Under the pieces are notes generated by a model that worked only from the letters and a program-made list of their open reading frames with translations, was not told where the DNA came from and ran no database searches. From Phytohabitans sp052068095 (GTDB taxonomy: Bacteria; Actinomycetota; Actinomycetes; Mycobacteriales; Micromonosporaceae), in assembly GCF_052068095.1 (NCBI RefSeq), contig NZ_JBQHDG010000001.1, forward strand, positions 590,704 through 654,703: a stretch of 64,000 nt of DNA, given 5' to 3'. The position numbers were made by a program, and so were the translations under genes. Shown here in pieces: positions 52,383 to 62,000 of this stretch. How positions within the stretch are numbered: position 1 is the first letter of the stretch; the number at the start of each line of letters is the position of its first letter.

Positions 52383-53590
52383 AGGATCGCGGCCAGTTGC
52401 TCCACTGCCCAGTCGAGTTCGGCGGGTTCTACGACCAGGGGTGGGGCGAGGCGGATCGTGGAGCCGTGGGTGTCCTTGGCCAGCACGCCGCGCTGGGCCA
52501 GGCGCTCGCACGCCTCCCGGCCCGTCATCAGGGCGGGGTCGATGTCGACGCCGGCCCACAGGCCGCGCCCGCGCACCGCCAGCAGGCCGTGACCCACCAG
52601 CGCGCCGAGGTCGGCGTGTAGCCGGGCGCCGAGCTCGGCCGAGCGGCGCTGGAAGTCGCCGGTCTTCAGCAGGCCGACCACCTCGGTGGCGACCGCGCAG
52701 GCCAGCGGGTTGCCGCCGAACGTGGAGCCGTGCTCGCCGGGCCGCAGCACGCCCAGCACCTCTTGGTCGGCCGCCACCGCGGAGACCGGCACGATGCCGC
52801 CGCCGAGGGCCTTGCCCAGCACGTACATGTCGGGGACGACGCCCTCGTCGTCGCAGGCGAAGGTCGTGCCGGTGCGGCCGAGGCCCGACTGGATCTCGTC
52901 GGCGACGAACAGGACGCCTTCCGTGGAGCACAGCGCGCGCACGCCGGGCAGGTATCCGGCCGGCGGCACGATCACGCCCTGCTCGCCCTGGATCGGCTCG
53001 ATCAGCACGGCCACGGTCGTCTCGTCGATCGCGGCGACCATGGCGTCGAGGTCGCCGTAGGGCACGACCTTGAAGCCCGGCGTGTACGGCCCGAAGTCGG
53101 CACGCGCGTCCGGGTCGGTGGAGAAACTCACGATCGTGGTGGTGCGTCCGTGGAAGTTGCCCGCCGCCACGACGATGGTGGCCTTGTCGTGTGGCACGCC
53201 CTTGATCTTGTACCCCCACTTGCGGGCGACCTTGATGGCGGTCTCGACGGCCTCGGCGCCGGTGTTCATCGGCAGCACGAGGTCTTTGCCGCACAGCTCG
53301 GCCAGCCCGCGGCAGAAGGTGGCGAACTGGTCGTGCACGAACGCCCGGCTGGTCAGCGTGAGCCGGTCGAGCTGGGCGTGCGCGGCGGCGACGAGCGCGG
53401 GGTGACGGTGGCCGAAGTTGAGCGCGGAGTAGCCGGCCAGGCAGTCGAGGTAGCGCTTGCCGTCGATGTCGGTGACCCAGGCGCCCTCGGCGGAGGAGAT
53501 GACCACCGGCAGCGGGTGATAGTTGTGCGCCGTCCACCGCTCGGCCTCGGCCATCGCGGCGGGCGTGCGTACAAGATCATCCACGATCAC
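52379..53590 (-). CDS. rocD: Ornithine aminotransferase
   Basis: 403 residues from the GTG at 53590 (VIVDDLVRTPAAM), which overlaps the ddaH stop as GTGA. Class-III aminotransferase features: VLPMNTGAEAVETAIKVARK, FVADEIQSGLGRTG, and PLP lysine in LGKALGGGIVP. It converts ornithine to glutamate-5-semialdehyde. With ddaH upstream, the operon links methylarginine/arginine breakdown to ornithine use. The TAG stop is in the CTAG bordering repeat E5. Confidence 0.92.
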   Translation of the reverse strand: MIVDDLVRTPAAMAEAERWTAHNYHPLPVVISSAEGAWVTDIDGKRYLDCLAGYSALNFGHRHPALVAAAHAQLDRLTLTSRAFVHDQFATFCRGLAELCGKDLVLPMNTGAEAVETAIKVARKWGYKIKGVPHDKATIVVAAGNFHGRTTTIVSFSTDPDARADFGPYTPGFKVVPYGDLDAMVAAIDETTVAVLIEPIQGEQGVIVPPAGYLPGVRALCSTEGVLFVADEIQSGLGRTGTTFACDDEGVVPDMYVLGKALGGGIVPVSAVAADQEVLGVLRPGEHGSTFGGNPLACAVATEVVGLLKTGDFQRRSAELGARLHADLGALVGHGLLAVRGRGLWAGVDIDPALMTGREACERLAQRGVLAKDTHGSTIRLAPPLVVEPAELDWAVEQLAAIL

Positions 53591-54393
53591 GACCGTACCT
53601 CCAGGGTGCAGCACTTCGGGCCGCCGCCGGCCTTGCGTAGCTCGGACAAATCAACGCCAATTGTGTCGTATCCGCGTTCGCGCAGCGCGGCGGCCAGGCC
53701 GCTCGCCTGTGCCGGGAGCACGACGTGCCGGCCGTCGCTGACCGCGTTGAGGCCGAGCACCGCGGCGTCCGCGGGCGACGCGAGGACCGCGTCCGGGAAG
53801 AGTCGCCGCAGCACGGCCTGGCTGCCGGGGGAGAAGGCCTCCGGGAGGTACGCGACGGTGCGCTCGCCGAGCACGCACAGCGCGGTGTCGAGGTGGTAGA
53901 AGCGCGGGTCGACGAGCTGGAGCGTGACCGTGGGGCGGCCGAAGATCTCCTGCGCCCGGTCGTGGGCGGCGGTGGTGGTGCGAAAGCCGGTGCCGGCCAG
54001 CAGCATGTCGCCGGCGAGCAGCATGTCGCCTTCGCCCTCGTTGACGTGCTTGGCCTCGTGCACCTCGAAGCCGGCCCGCTCGAACCAGTGCGCGTATGCG
54101 GGCGCCTCGTCGGCCCGCTGCGGGTCGCGAAACTCGACCGCCAGCACCTTGCCGTCGACGACGGTGGCGCCGTTGGCCGCGAACACCATGTCGGGCAGCC
54201 CCGGCAGTGGATCGATCTCGTCGACCGTGTGGCCGAGGTCGAGGTAGACGGCCCGCAGCGACTCCCACTGCCGCACCGCGAGACCGGCGTCGACCGGGGC
54301 GGTCGGGTCCATCCAGGGATTGATCGCGTACTCCACGGCGAAGTACGTCGGCCGGCACATGAGGTAGCGCCGGTGGGTGGCGTCCATCGTCAT
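53587..54393 (-). CDS. ddaH: Dimethylarginine dimethylaminohydrolase family
   Basis: 268 residues. The amidinotransferase fold is shown by MVFAANGATV (substrate Asp/Asn loop), FEVHEAKHVNEGEGDML, FYHLDTALCVL (catalytic His) and a C-terminal Cys pair GGGPKCCTLEV with the nucleophile Cys. DDAH hydrolyses methylated arginines to citrulline and amines; related enzymes act on arginine or N-omega-hydroxyarginine. Paired with rocD, a frequent actinobacterial combination. Confidence 0.88.
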   Translation of the reverse strand: MTMDATHRRYLMCRPTYFAVEYAINPWMDPTAPVDAGLAVRQWESLRAVYLDLGHTVDEIDPLPGLPDMVFAANGATVVDGKVLAVEFRDPQRADEAPAYAHWFERAGFEVHEAKHVNEGEGDMLLAGDMLLAGTGFRTTTAAHDRAQEIFGRPTVTLQLVDPRFYHLDTALCVLGERTVAYLPEAFSPGSQAVLRRLFPDAVLASPADAAVLGLNAVSDGRHVVLPAQASGLAAALRERGYDTIGVDLSELRKAGGGPKCCTLEVRS

Positions 54394-54491
54394 GCCGACA
54401 ACGCTATGTGGCGCCGACCTTCGGAAACCACCGATGAATCTTGCTTCTAGCGGCGATTCGTTGCGCGTTTTAGGACTGTGACAAGCGAATT

Positions 54492-54524
54492 GTTGTGGGG
54501 CGGCCGACCCGACCGCCCCACAAC
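54492..54524. terminator. Perfect 12-bp terminator
   Basis: GTTGTGGGGCGG with its complement at 54513-54524 and a 9-base loop, 10 bp past the stop of the membrane protein gene on the minus strand. Confidence 0.85.
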
Positions 54525-54533
54525 ACTGCCGTG

Positions 54534-55115
54534 TCAGAACCTGTCGACCGTCTGGGCGTCGAGCCAGTTGCGCAGGTCGCCGACCTCATTGCTGGTCGTG
54601 GTGATCCAGGACAGGGAGTCGGTCACCACGAGGATGCCGAGGACGATCGCGCCCAAGCCGAGCACGAGCGCCAGCATCGCCTCGGAACGGCCGGCCACGT
54701 GCCGACGGCCGGTCGCCGAGATGCCACCGATGGCGAGCAACACGGCCAGCGCGCCGGCCGCGATGCCGTACCCGGCGAGAGTGCCGGTCAGCACGGCGAG
54801 CGCGCTGACGACTCCCACGATCAGGGCGAGCGTCGTCATCAGGCTGGACCGCGGCCGCGGCCCGCGCGGCTCGATCACAGGCTCCGGCTCGCGGCGGGTC
54901 TCGGTCCGCTCCACCGGCTCGAGGTTTTCGGTAGGCGTCTCGTCCCTGGTCGCCGGCCGCTCATGGACCGCCGTGCGACCCGCCTCACGACCGAAGGCAC
55001 GATCGTCGGTCGCGCTCGGCGTCCGGTCCTCGGGCCGGCCTTCAGCCCGACCCTCAGCTCGGGCTGCTTCTTCTCGTTGCGCCTCACTTCGACGCGTCAA
55101 AGATGGGATCCGCAC
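54534..55115 (-). CDS. Membrane protein of unknown function
   Basis: 193 residues from the GTG at 55115. The N-terminal ~85 residues are charged and disordered (Arg/Glu-rich, EGRAEGRPEDRTP). Then come three hydrophobic helices (TLALIVGVVSALAVLTGTL, GIAAGALAVLLAIGGISA, AMLALVLGLGAIVLGILVV) and a short polar tail. The helices recall DUF4190-type small membrane proteins. Divergent from the glycosylase across repeat E6. Confidence 0.7.
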   Translation of the reverse strand: MRIPSLTRRSEAQREEAARAEGRAEGRPEDRTPSATDDRAFGREAGRTAVHERPATRDETPTENLEPVERTETRREPEPVIEPRGPRPRSSLMTTLALIVGVVSALAVLTGTLAGYGIAAGALAVLLAIGGISATGRRHVAGRSEAMLALVLGLGAIVLGILVVTDSLSWITTTSNEVGDLRNWLDAQTVDRF

Positions 55116-55263
55116 CGCGGCGCACCTCCTCTAGCGGGCGCGGAGCACTCCGGTATGGCCACCGCGCGGGGGTTACTCCATCGGCATACCCAGATGGGCG
55201 AGAACTCATGCACTACCATCCCCGAGCGGAGGCCAATCGCGATCTTGATTGGTCTTCGAAACA

Positions 55264-55632
55264 GTTTTCCCGGGTCCGCGTCAGCTGCGGACCGCTGCTC
55301 CCGCCGGAGACCGCGAAGGTCGGCGGCTCGCAGGCGAGCCGAAATCCCCGACCTTCGCTGCCAGGCCCGCGCCGCAAGCCCCATCTTTCGGGCCTGGGCG
55401 GGCCCGTCCGACGGAGGCATGCGCGGCTGCGTCGAAGCTGGCAGATCTTGGTATTGATCCGCCCCTATGGGGGCGGTTTCGTACCACGATCCGTTGCCGC
55501 GTCGGGAAACCTGGCCGCTGCGCGATCCCGCCCCCGATGCCGTTGCGGGCGCGGTGGGTCTCGTCGCGCGACCGGGCCTGACGGCCGCGGCCGGGGTGGG
55601 TGCGGTGGGACCCTACCCCGAAGGTCTCTAAG
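55264..55632 (-). repeat. E6: module B plus right terminal repeat upstream of the glycosylase
   Basis: A complete module B, minus orientation (55264-55381), with the best stems: GGTCCGC/GCGGACC, CGAAGGTCGG/CCGACCTTCG and CGGCTCGC/GCGAGCCG. No module A was found. The right end is CCCCGAAGGTCTCTAAG (55616-55632), a variant of the terminal repeat. It ends 9 bp before the glycosylase GTG, so the TAAGG at 55628-55632 region may serve as its ribosome site. The rest of 55382-55615 has no gene-like frame that I can support. Confidence 0.68.
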
Positions 55633-55641
55633 GTTTCAGTC

Positions 55642-56442
55642 GTGCCAGAGGGTCACACCATCCACCGCCTCGCCGCCCGGCACCGGTCGCTGCTCGCCGG
55701 GCGGCGGGTGACCGTGTCCAGCCCGCAGGGGCGCTTCGCGGCCGGGGCCGCGCTGCTGTCCGGCACGGTGCTGGTAGACACCGAGGCGTACGGCAAGCAC
55801 CTGCTGCACCACTACGAGGGCGGCCGCACTCTGCACGTGCACCTCGGGCTGTACGGGGTCTTCAGCGACGGCGAAGCGCCCACCCCGCCACCTGTCGGAC
55901 AGGTACGGCTGCGCCTGGAGACCGAGCGGCACTGGATCGACCTGCGCGGGCCCGCCGCCTGCGAGCTGCTCGACGACCCCGAGGCGCTGCGGGCCCGGCT
56001 CGGTGCCGACCCGCTGCGCGACGACGCCGACCCGGACGCCGCCTACGCGCGTATCTCCCGCAGCACCATGCCGCTGGCCGCGCTGCTGCTCGACCAGTCC
56101 ACTGTGGCCGGACCGGGCCTGGTGTACGTCTCCGAAGTGCTCTTCCGCGCCGGCATCCCGCCGACCCGCGCCGGCCGCCGGCTCACGCCGGCCCAGTGGG
56201 GCGACCTCTGGACCGACCTGCGCGAGCTGATGAAGGAGGGCGTGACCCGCGGCCGGATCGACACGGTGCACAGTCACCACATGCCCGAGGCGATGGGCCG
56301 CGCCCCACGGGTCGACCGCCACGGCGGCGAGGTGTACGTCTACCGCCGCGCCGGCCAGCCGTGCCTGATCTGCGGCACCGAGATCCAGCGGTCCGGCCTC
56401 GCCGGCCGAAACTCGTACTGGTGCCCGACCTGCCAGCCGTAA
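55642..56442 (+). CDS. Fpg/Nei-family DNA glycosylase
   Basis: 266 residues from the GTG at 55642, giving (M)PEGHTIH; the start must be here because Pro2 and Glu3 are catalytic after Met removal. It has the helix-two-turn-helix region with DQSTVAGPGLVYVSEVLF and a C-terminal zinc finger (CLICG...CPTC). It removes oxidised bases and cuts the AP site. The PEGHT start favours the Nei2-like branch over Fpg (PELPE). Transcription may start inside or upstream of repeat E6. Confidence 0.93.
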   Translation: MPEGHTIHRLAARHRSLLAGRRVTVSSPQGRFAAGAALLSGTVLVDTEAYGKHLLHHYEGGRTLHVHLGLYGVFSDGEAPTPPPVGQVRLRLETERHWIDLRGPAACELLDDPEALRARLGADPLRDDADPDAAYARISRSTMPLAALLLDQSTVAGPGLVYVSEVLFRAGIPPTRAGRRLTPAQWGDLWTDLRELMKEGVTRGRIDTVHSHHMPEAMGRAPRVDRHGGEVYVYRRAGQPCLICGTEIQRSGLAGRNSYWCPTCQP

Positions 56443-56510
56443 AGAGCCAGCCGTAGAGAGGCGTGGCAACCATCGGCCCGCGCCGCCCTGTTGACCGGGT
56501 GGGAGGGACG

Positions 56511-57005
56511 GTGGACGACTTCGAGGCGTACCTGGTGGCGGCCTGGCCGCGGCTGCTGCGCTCGGCATGGCTGCTGACCGGCGACTGGCACCGGGCCGAA
56601 GACCTGCTGCAAACCGTGCTCGCGAAGGCGTACGGGCGGTGGCCGCGGATCCGGACCGGCGCACCCGACGCATACCTGCGGGCGATGCTGGCCACCACCT
56701 ACCTGAACTGGTGGCGGCGCCGGTGGCGGGGTGAGGTGCCGACCGAGCGGCTGCCCGACCGCCCGGGCCTGGACCCGCACGCCGACGCCGAGGTGCGGAG
56801 CGCGATGCGGACCGCGCTGCGGGCGCTGCCCCGGCAGCAGCGGGCCGTGCTGATGCTGCGGTTTCACGCCGACATGACCGAGGCGGCGACCGCCGAGGCG
56901 CTCGGCATCCGCCTGGGCACCGTCAAGTCCTACACCGCACGCGCGCTGGCCACGCTCCGGGCCGATCCGGCGCTGCGCGACCTACTCGAGGAGGCGCACC
57001 GATGA
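56511..57005 (+). CDS. SigE-family ECF RNA polymerase sigma factor
   Basis: 164 residues from the GTG at 56511 after GGAGGG. Region 2 (YLVAAWPRLLRSAWLLTGDW, AEDLLQTVLAKAYGRWPRI) and region 4 (RALPRQQRAVLMLRFHADMT, LGIRLGTVKSYTARAL) are clear; it belongs to the short SigE-type ECF group common in actinobacteria. Its stop overlaps the next gene (ATGA), whose membrane protein is probably its modulator. Confidence 0.92.
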   Translation: MDDFEAYLVAAWPRLLRSAWLLTGDWHRAEDLLQTVLAKAYGRWPRIRTGAPDAYLRAMLATTYLNWWRRRWRGEVPTERLPDRPGLDPHADAEVRSAMRTALRALPRQQRAVLMLRFHADMTEAATAEALGIRLGTVKSYTARALATLRADPALRDLLEEAHR

Positions 57006-57913
57006 CCGACGACACCGTGTCCCGCCTGCTCGAAGAGGCTGTGCCCGGCATACCGGACGAGCTGCGCCGGCCGCCGCTGCGCGAGGTACGCGCGCGAGCG
57101 CGCCGGCGCCGGACCCGCCGCAACGCCCTCGCGGCGGCCGCGGTCACGATGGCGCTGGTGATCACGCCGGCCCTCTGGCGCCAGGCGACGCCGGACGAGT
57201 CGGCGCCGCCCTCCGCCGGCGAGCGACCCGTCCTGCCCGGCTCGACGCTCGGTACGAAGGTCACCTGGTGGATGGCGCGAGTAGACCGGACCGGCACCAA
57301 GGTCACGCTTTACGCGACGCGTCCCCCGGACGGCCCGCCCTGCCAGGACAGGTGGTTTCTCCAGGCGAGCACCGCGATGGAGGACGACGTGGCCACCTTG
57401 GGGCTGTGGGATGTCTCCGTGGATGGCCTCGGCTGCCCCTCACAGGGGGGCGGCTCCCTGGTCCCCGTCGAGGTCACCTTGCACCAGCCACTCGGCGACC
57501 GTGCGCTCGTCGACGGCTTCGACGAAACCACGCGCCCGGTGTACCGCGAGGCAGACCTGCCGGTGGTGCCGCAGGGGCCGGATGGCTGGTCCGAGGTGAC
57601 CACGAGCTTCGGCGCCAGCCCAGGGTCCGAGGGTTTGTGGTCCGTGGGGTACACCCGGAGCGGCGGGCCGGACGTCTGGATCCACGGGTATCCGCCGGAC
57701 CAGGCGCCGACGCCGGCCGCGGACCCGATCGACACGGTCGACGTCCTCGGCGCGCGCGGCACGATCTATCCGCGCGCGATCAAGGAAATCGGCTACGAGC
57801 TCCGCTGGGAGGCGTCTGGGGTGGTCTACTTCCTCGAACTGTCGCCCACGGAGGGAGAAAGGATCTCCCTTCAGCAGTTTCGCCAGGTGCTGACCCGCCT
57901 CGACATCTCCTAG
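57002..57913 (+). CDS. Membrane protein coupled to the ECF sigma factor
   Basis: 303 residues. The N-terminal ~38 residues are charged and cytosolic (Arg-rich), followed by one helix (ALAAAAVTMALVITPALW) and a ~240-residue outer domain with two Cys pairs. No zinc anti-sigma motif (HxxxCxxC) is visible, so it is not a classical ZAS anti-sigma factor, but the operon and topology suggest it senses something outside and controls the sigma factor. The TAG stop shares the CTAG with the convergent GCS2 gene stop. Confidence 0.7.
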   Translation: MTDDTVSRLLEEAVPGIPDELRRPPLREVRARARRRRTRRNALAAAAVTMALVITPALWRQATPDESAPPSAGERPVLPGSTLGTKVTWWMARVDRTGTKVTLYATRPPDGPPCQDRWFLQASTAMEDDVATLGLWDVSVDGLGCPSQGGGSLVPVEVTLHQPLGDRALVDGFDETTRPVYREADLPVVPQGPDGWSEVTTSFGASPGSEGLWSVGYTRSGGPDVWIHGYPPDQAPTPAADPIDTVDVLGARGTIYPRAIKEIGYELRWEASGVVYFLELSPTEGERISLQQFRQVLTRLDIS

Positions 57914-58998
57914 GCGATCGTCACCAGGTCGAGCACGGCCCCCATGTCGCCGGTGCGCGCGTACACGGCCCGCTGCCGCGACGCGCCGGTGCCCCGGGAG
58001 CGCAGCCGCCCCATGAGGGGCAGGGCAAGCTCGAGGTCGCCGTTGCGCTCGAGCTCGGGGCGCACCGTGTCGAAGAGACGCTGAAACAGGTGCCACGCCG
58101 GCCGGCTGCGCTGGTCGGCCGGGTCGTCCAGGAGGCCGGCGAGCCCGTCGTGCGCGGCGCGCCAGTGTGCCGCCGACAGCAGGGGCTGGTCGATGCGGGG
58201 TGCCGGGCGGCCGGCCTCGATGTCGGCCAGCACCGTGCCGACGAGGGCCCGGGCCAGCGCGGCCACCAGGATCGTGTCGTCGAGGCTGGGGCAGACGTCG
58301 CCGAGGCGGAGCTCGACGGTGGGATAGCGGGCGGAGAGGCGGGCGTACCAGTACAGCATCGCCTCGTCGAGCATCGCCCCGGACGCGACCAGCCGGCTCA
58401 CCAGGTCTTCGTAGTGGTCGTGCGACTCCAGGAACGGCGTCGGCCCGACCGAGGGCCACCGCGCCCACATCACCGAACGCCAGCTCGCGTATCCGCTGTC
58501 CCGCCCCTCGGCGAACGGCGAGTTGGTGGTCGCCGCGTGCAGGAGGGGGAGCCAGGGACGCAGGTGGTTGAGCACCTGGACGCCGGTGTCCGGGTCGGGC
58601 ACTCCGATGTGGACGTGCAGCCCGTTGAGCCCCGGGCCGGGCGAGAGGGCGCCGTAGCGCTCGACCATCCGGTGGAAGCGCGGCTCGTCCACCACCGGCG
58701 GCTCCGGGCCGGTGACCGGGCAGCAGCCGATGGCGGCCACCCGCGCGCCCGCCCGCCCCGCCGCGCCCGCGATGCCGGAGCGGAGCATGCCGAGCGAGTG
58801 CCGTAACGCGCGCAGGTCGAGCCCGGGTGGGCTGTTGATCTCGATCTGGCTGGTGAGGTACTCCCGGGTCACCTGTCCCCGCAGGTCGTCGGGCACCTCG
58901 GCCAGCACCGCGTCAACGGCCGGGGCCGCCTGGCTCTTCTCGGCGTCGAGGAGCAGGAATTCCTCTTCGACACCCACGGTCAGCCGCACGCCAGTCAT
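57910..58998 (-). CDS. Carboxylate-amine ligase, GCS2 family
   Basis: 362 residues from the ATG at 58998 (MTGVRLTVGVEEEFLLLD). The GVEEEFLL start is the GCS2 signature; later NGLHVHIGVPD and PTVELRLGDVCPS carry nucleotide and metal-binding residues. Family members include YbdK and EgtA-like gamma-glutamyl ligases. The exact amino acid pair is not known. The TAG stop overlaps the upstream convergent gene's stop on a shared CTAG. Confidence 0.87.
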   Translation of the reverse strand: MTGVRLTVGVEEEFLLLDAEKSQAAPAVDAVLAEVPDDLRGQVTREYLTSQIEINSPPGLDLRALRHSLGMLRSGIAGAAGRAGARVAAIGCCPVTGPEPPVVDEPRFHRMVERYGALSPGPGLNGLHVHIGVPDPDTGVQVLNHLRPWLPLLHAATTNSPFAEGRDSGYASWRSVMWARWPSVGPTPFLESHDHYEDLVSRLVASGAMLDEAMLYWYARLSARYPTVELRLGDVCPSLDDTILVAALARALVGTVLADIEAGRPAPRIDQPLLSAAHWRAAHDGLAGLLDDPADQRSRPAWHLFQRLFDTVRPELERNGDLELALPLMGRLRSRGTGASRQRAVYARTGDMGAVLDLVTIA

Positions 58999-59090
58999 GT
59001 ACCCAGATCCCCCGTCGCTGGAAACACCGTCGTTTTCCGAAAAATACTCCCATAATGGGCACAACCGCCACCGCTGGTAGGAGGGCCGAC

Positions 59091-62000
59091 GTGACCACCA
59101 CTCTGGGGCCGATCCTGACCCGCGCCGAACCGCACGCCGAGGCGCCGGTCGCGCCGCGGCCACGCGCCGCGCGCACTCCCACGATCTTCGCCGCCATCTT
59201 GTGGGCGGTCGCCGTGGTCGCCGCGCTCGCGGCCGTCGCGGGTGTCTTCACCGACGAGGTACGCCGCGATCTCGGCGCGCCACTCGTGCCGGTCCCGCCC
59301 AACCTGGGGTACGCGACGTTCGTCGCCCTGCTCGCCGTCGCGACCGCCCGGCGCAAGCGGATCGCGTACGCGGTGCTGATCGCCTATTTCGCCGTCGCCG
59401 TCACGGTCGGCGCGGTGCTGCTGGCCATGCCCACCGACCGCCTCGCCGACGCGGGCATCGGAGAGGGCGACCGCATCGTCGCGGGCGTGCACGGCGGGGT
59501 CGCCGCGCTCGCCCTGATCGCGCTGCTGATCGCCCGGCGTGACTTCACCGCCCGGATGCGCCCCGGCCGTCCCGGTCTGGCGGCGGTCGTGCTCGCGGTG
59601 CTCGCCGGCGCAGGCGTGGCGATCGGGTACCTCCTTGTCCAGGCCGCACCGGGTGAGCTGGGCGCGGCCGGCGAGCGGGTGGCGTACGCGGCGGAGAAGG
59701 TGCTCGGCGGCGCGGTCGTCGACCCGGGTCGCGCGGCGCGGGCGCCCGGCTGGGTGGACCTCCTGCTCGGCCTGCTCGGCGCGCTCGCGCTGCTGGGCGC
59801 GCTGTGGACGCACCGCCGGGCGCAGCGGGCCGCCGCCGTGCTGCCGGTCGGTGACGAGGAGCGGATCCGCGACCTCCTGCGCCGGTACGGCGACCGTGAC
59901 TCGCTCGGCTACCTCGCGACCCGGCGGGACCACCTCGCCGCGTTCTCGCCCACGGGCAAGTCCGCGGTCTCCTACCGGATGGTGAACGGCCTCGGCCTAG
60001 CCACCGGCGACCCGATCGGCGACCCGGAGGCATGGGCGCCGGCCGTGGCCGCGTGGCTGGAGCGCGCCGGCGAGTACGCCTGGACACCGGCCGTCACGGG
60101 CGCGAGCGAGGAGGGCGCGGTGGCGTACGCCCGCGCCGGGCTCACCGCCACCCGCACCGGTGACGAGGCGATCCTCCACAGCGGAGAGTTCACATTGGAC
60201 GGCCGGCGCATGCGCCCGGTGCGGCAGGCGGTCAGCCGGGTGGAGCGGACCGGGTACACGGCACAGGTTCGCCGGCTCTCGGAGGTATCCGACGAAGAGC
60301 TGAAGGCGGCCGCGGCGCTGGCCCGCTCGTGGGGCGGCGCCGGCGCCCTCGGGCGGTTGGGTGACCCGGGAGACGGGCGGTGCGTGCTGGTCGAGGCGTA
60401 CGACGGCGACGGTGCGCGGCGGGCCCTGCTCTCGTTCGTGCCGTGGGGCGCCCACGGGCTGAGCCTCGACGTCGCGGCCCGCGCGCCGGAGACCGACCCG
60501 GGCGTGGTCGAGTTCCTCGTGGCGGCGCTGATGCGGGCGGCGCCCCGGCTGCGCGTCGACTCGGTGTCGCTCGGCGTCGGGCGGTACGCCGAGAGCGCCC
60601 GCTACCAGCCACAGTGGACTCCCCGGTACACCTGCGTGGCCGATTCGCGTGACCTGGCGAAGGTGCGGCGGGCGGCGTCGGTGCCGGTGGCGCCGGTAGC
60701 CATAGCCACGGCGGCCGGTGAGACGAGCGTCGCGGAAGACGAGCCGGACCGCTGCGAGCAGGCCCGCATCCGGCTCGGCAAGCGGGAACGCCTGATCGAG
60801 GCGGGCGCCGACCCGTACCCGGCGGGCTTTCCGCGTACGGACAACACGGTCGCGGTGACGATCCGGCACGAAGGGCTGCCGCCGGACACGCGTACCGGCG
60901 AGATCGTCGCGGTGGCCGGCCGCATCGTTCTGATGCGCGACCACGGCGGCGTCTGCTTCGCCACGTTGCGGGACTGGACCGGCGACCTCCAGGTGATGGT
61001 CGACGGCGACGTCGAGGCGTGGCGGTCCACAGTGGACATCGGTGACCACGTGGGGGTACGCGGCGAGGTGGTCACCAGCCGTCGCGGCGAGCTCTCCGTG
61101 CGCGCGGAGGCCTGGCAGCTCACCGCCAAGTGCCTGCGCCCGCTGCCGGACAAGCGCCACGGCCTCGCCGGGCCGGAGGCGCGGGTGCGCCAGCGCTACC
61201 TCGACCTGATCACCAGCGCCGAGGCCCGTGACGTGCTCCGGGCCCGCAGCGCCGCGATACAGAGCCTGCGCGAGACGCTGATCGACCGCGGCTACCTGGA
61301 GGTGGAGACGCCGGTGCTCCAGCGGGTGGCGGCGGGAGACGCGACGCGGCCGTTCACCACCCGCGCCGGCGCCTACGACCTGCGGCTCTACCTCCGCGTG
61401 GGCCCGGAGCGCTACCTCAGGCGGCTCGCCGTCGGTGGGGTAGAGCGGGTCTTCGAGCTGGGCCGCTCCTTCCGCAACGAGGGCGCGGACGTCAAGCACA
61501 ACCCGGAGTTCACGCTGCTCTCGGCGTACCAGGCGTACGCCGACCACCGCACGACGCGGGCGCTGGCACAGACGCTGGTGCAGCGGGCGGCACTTGCCGC
61601 GTACGGCTCGACGGTCGCTTACCGGCCGGGCGCCAACGGCACACCCGTCGAGTACGACCTGACCGGGGACTGGCCGGTAGTGCCGTTTTACCACGCGCTC
61701 TCGGCGGCGCTCGGCGAGTTCGTGTCGGCGGACACCGGCGTCGGCGCGCTGCGCCGGATTGCCGAGGCGGCCGGCGTGCCGTGCGACGAGCGGGAGGAGC
61801 GGGGCGCGCTGCTGCGCGAGATGTACGAGCGGCTGGTGGCGGCGCGCACCACCGGGCCGGTGTTCTACGTGGACTTTCCGGCTGAGGTGTCGCCACTCGC
61901 CCGGGCGCACCCGGCCGACGCGCGGCTGGCCGAGCGGTGGGACCTGGTGGCGTACGGCACCGAGATCGGCACCGGCCGCTCCGAGCTCACCGACCCGGTC

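Noticed and set aside
53992..54030. Apparent internal duplication GDMLLAGDMLLAG in the DDAH protein
   Set aside because: The family normally has a similar paired pattern at this point, so it is not a recent duplication.
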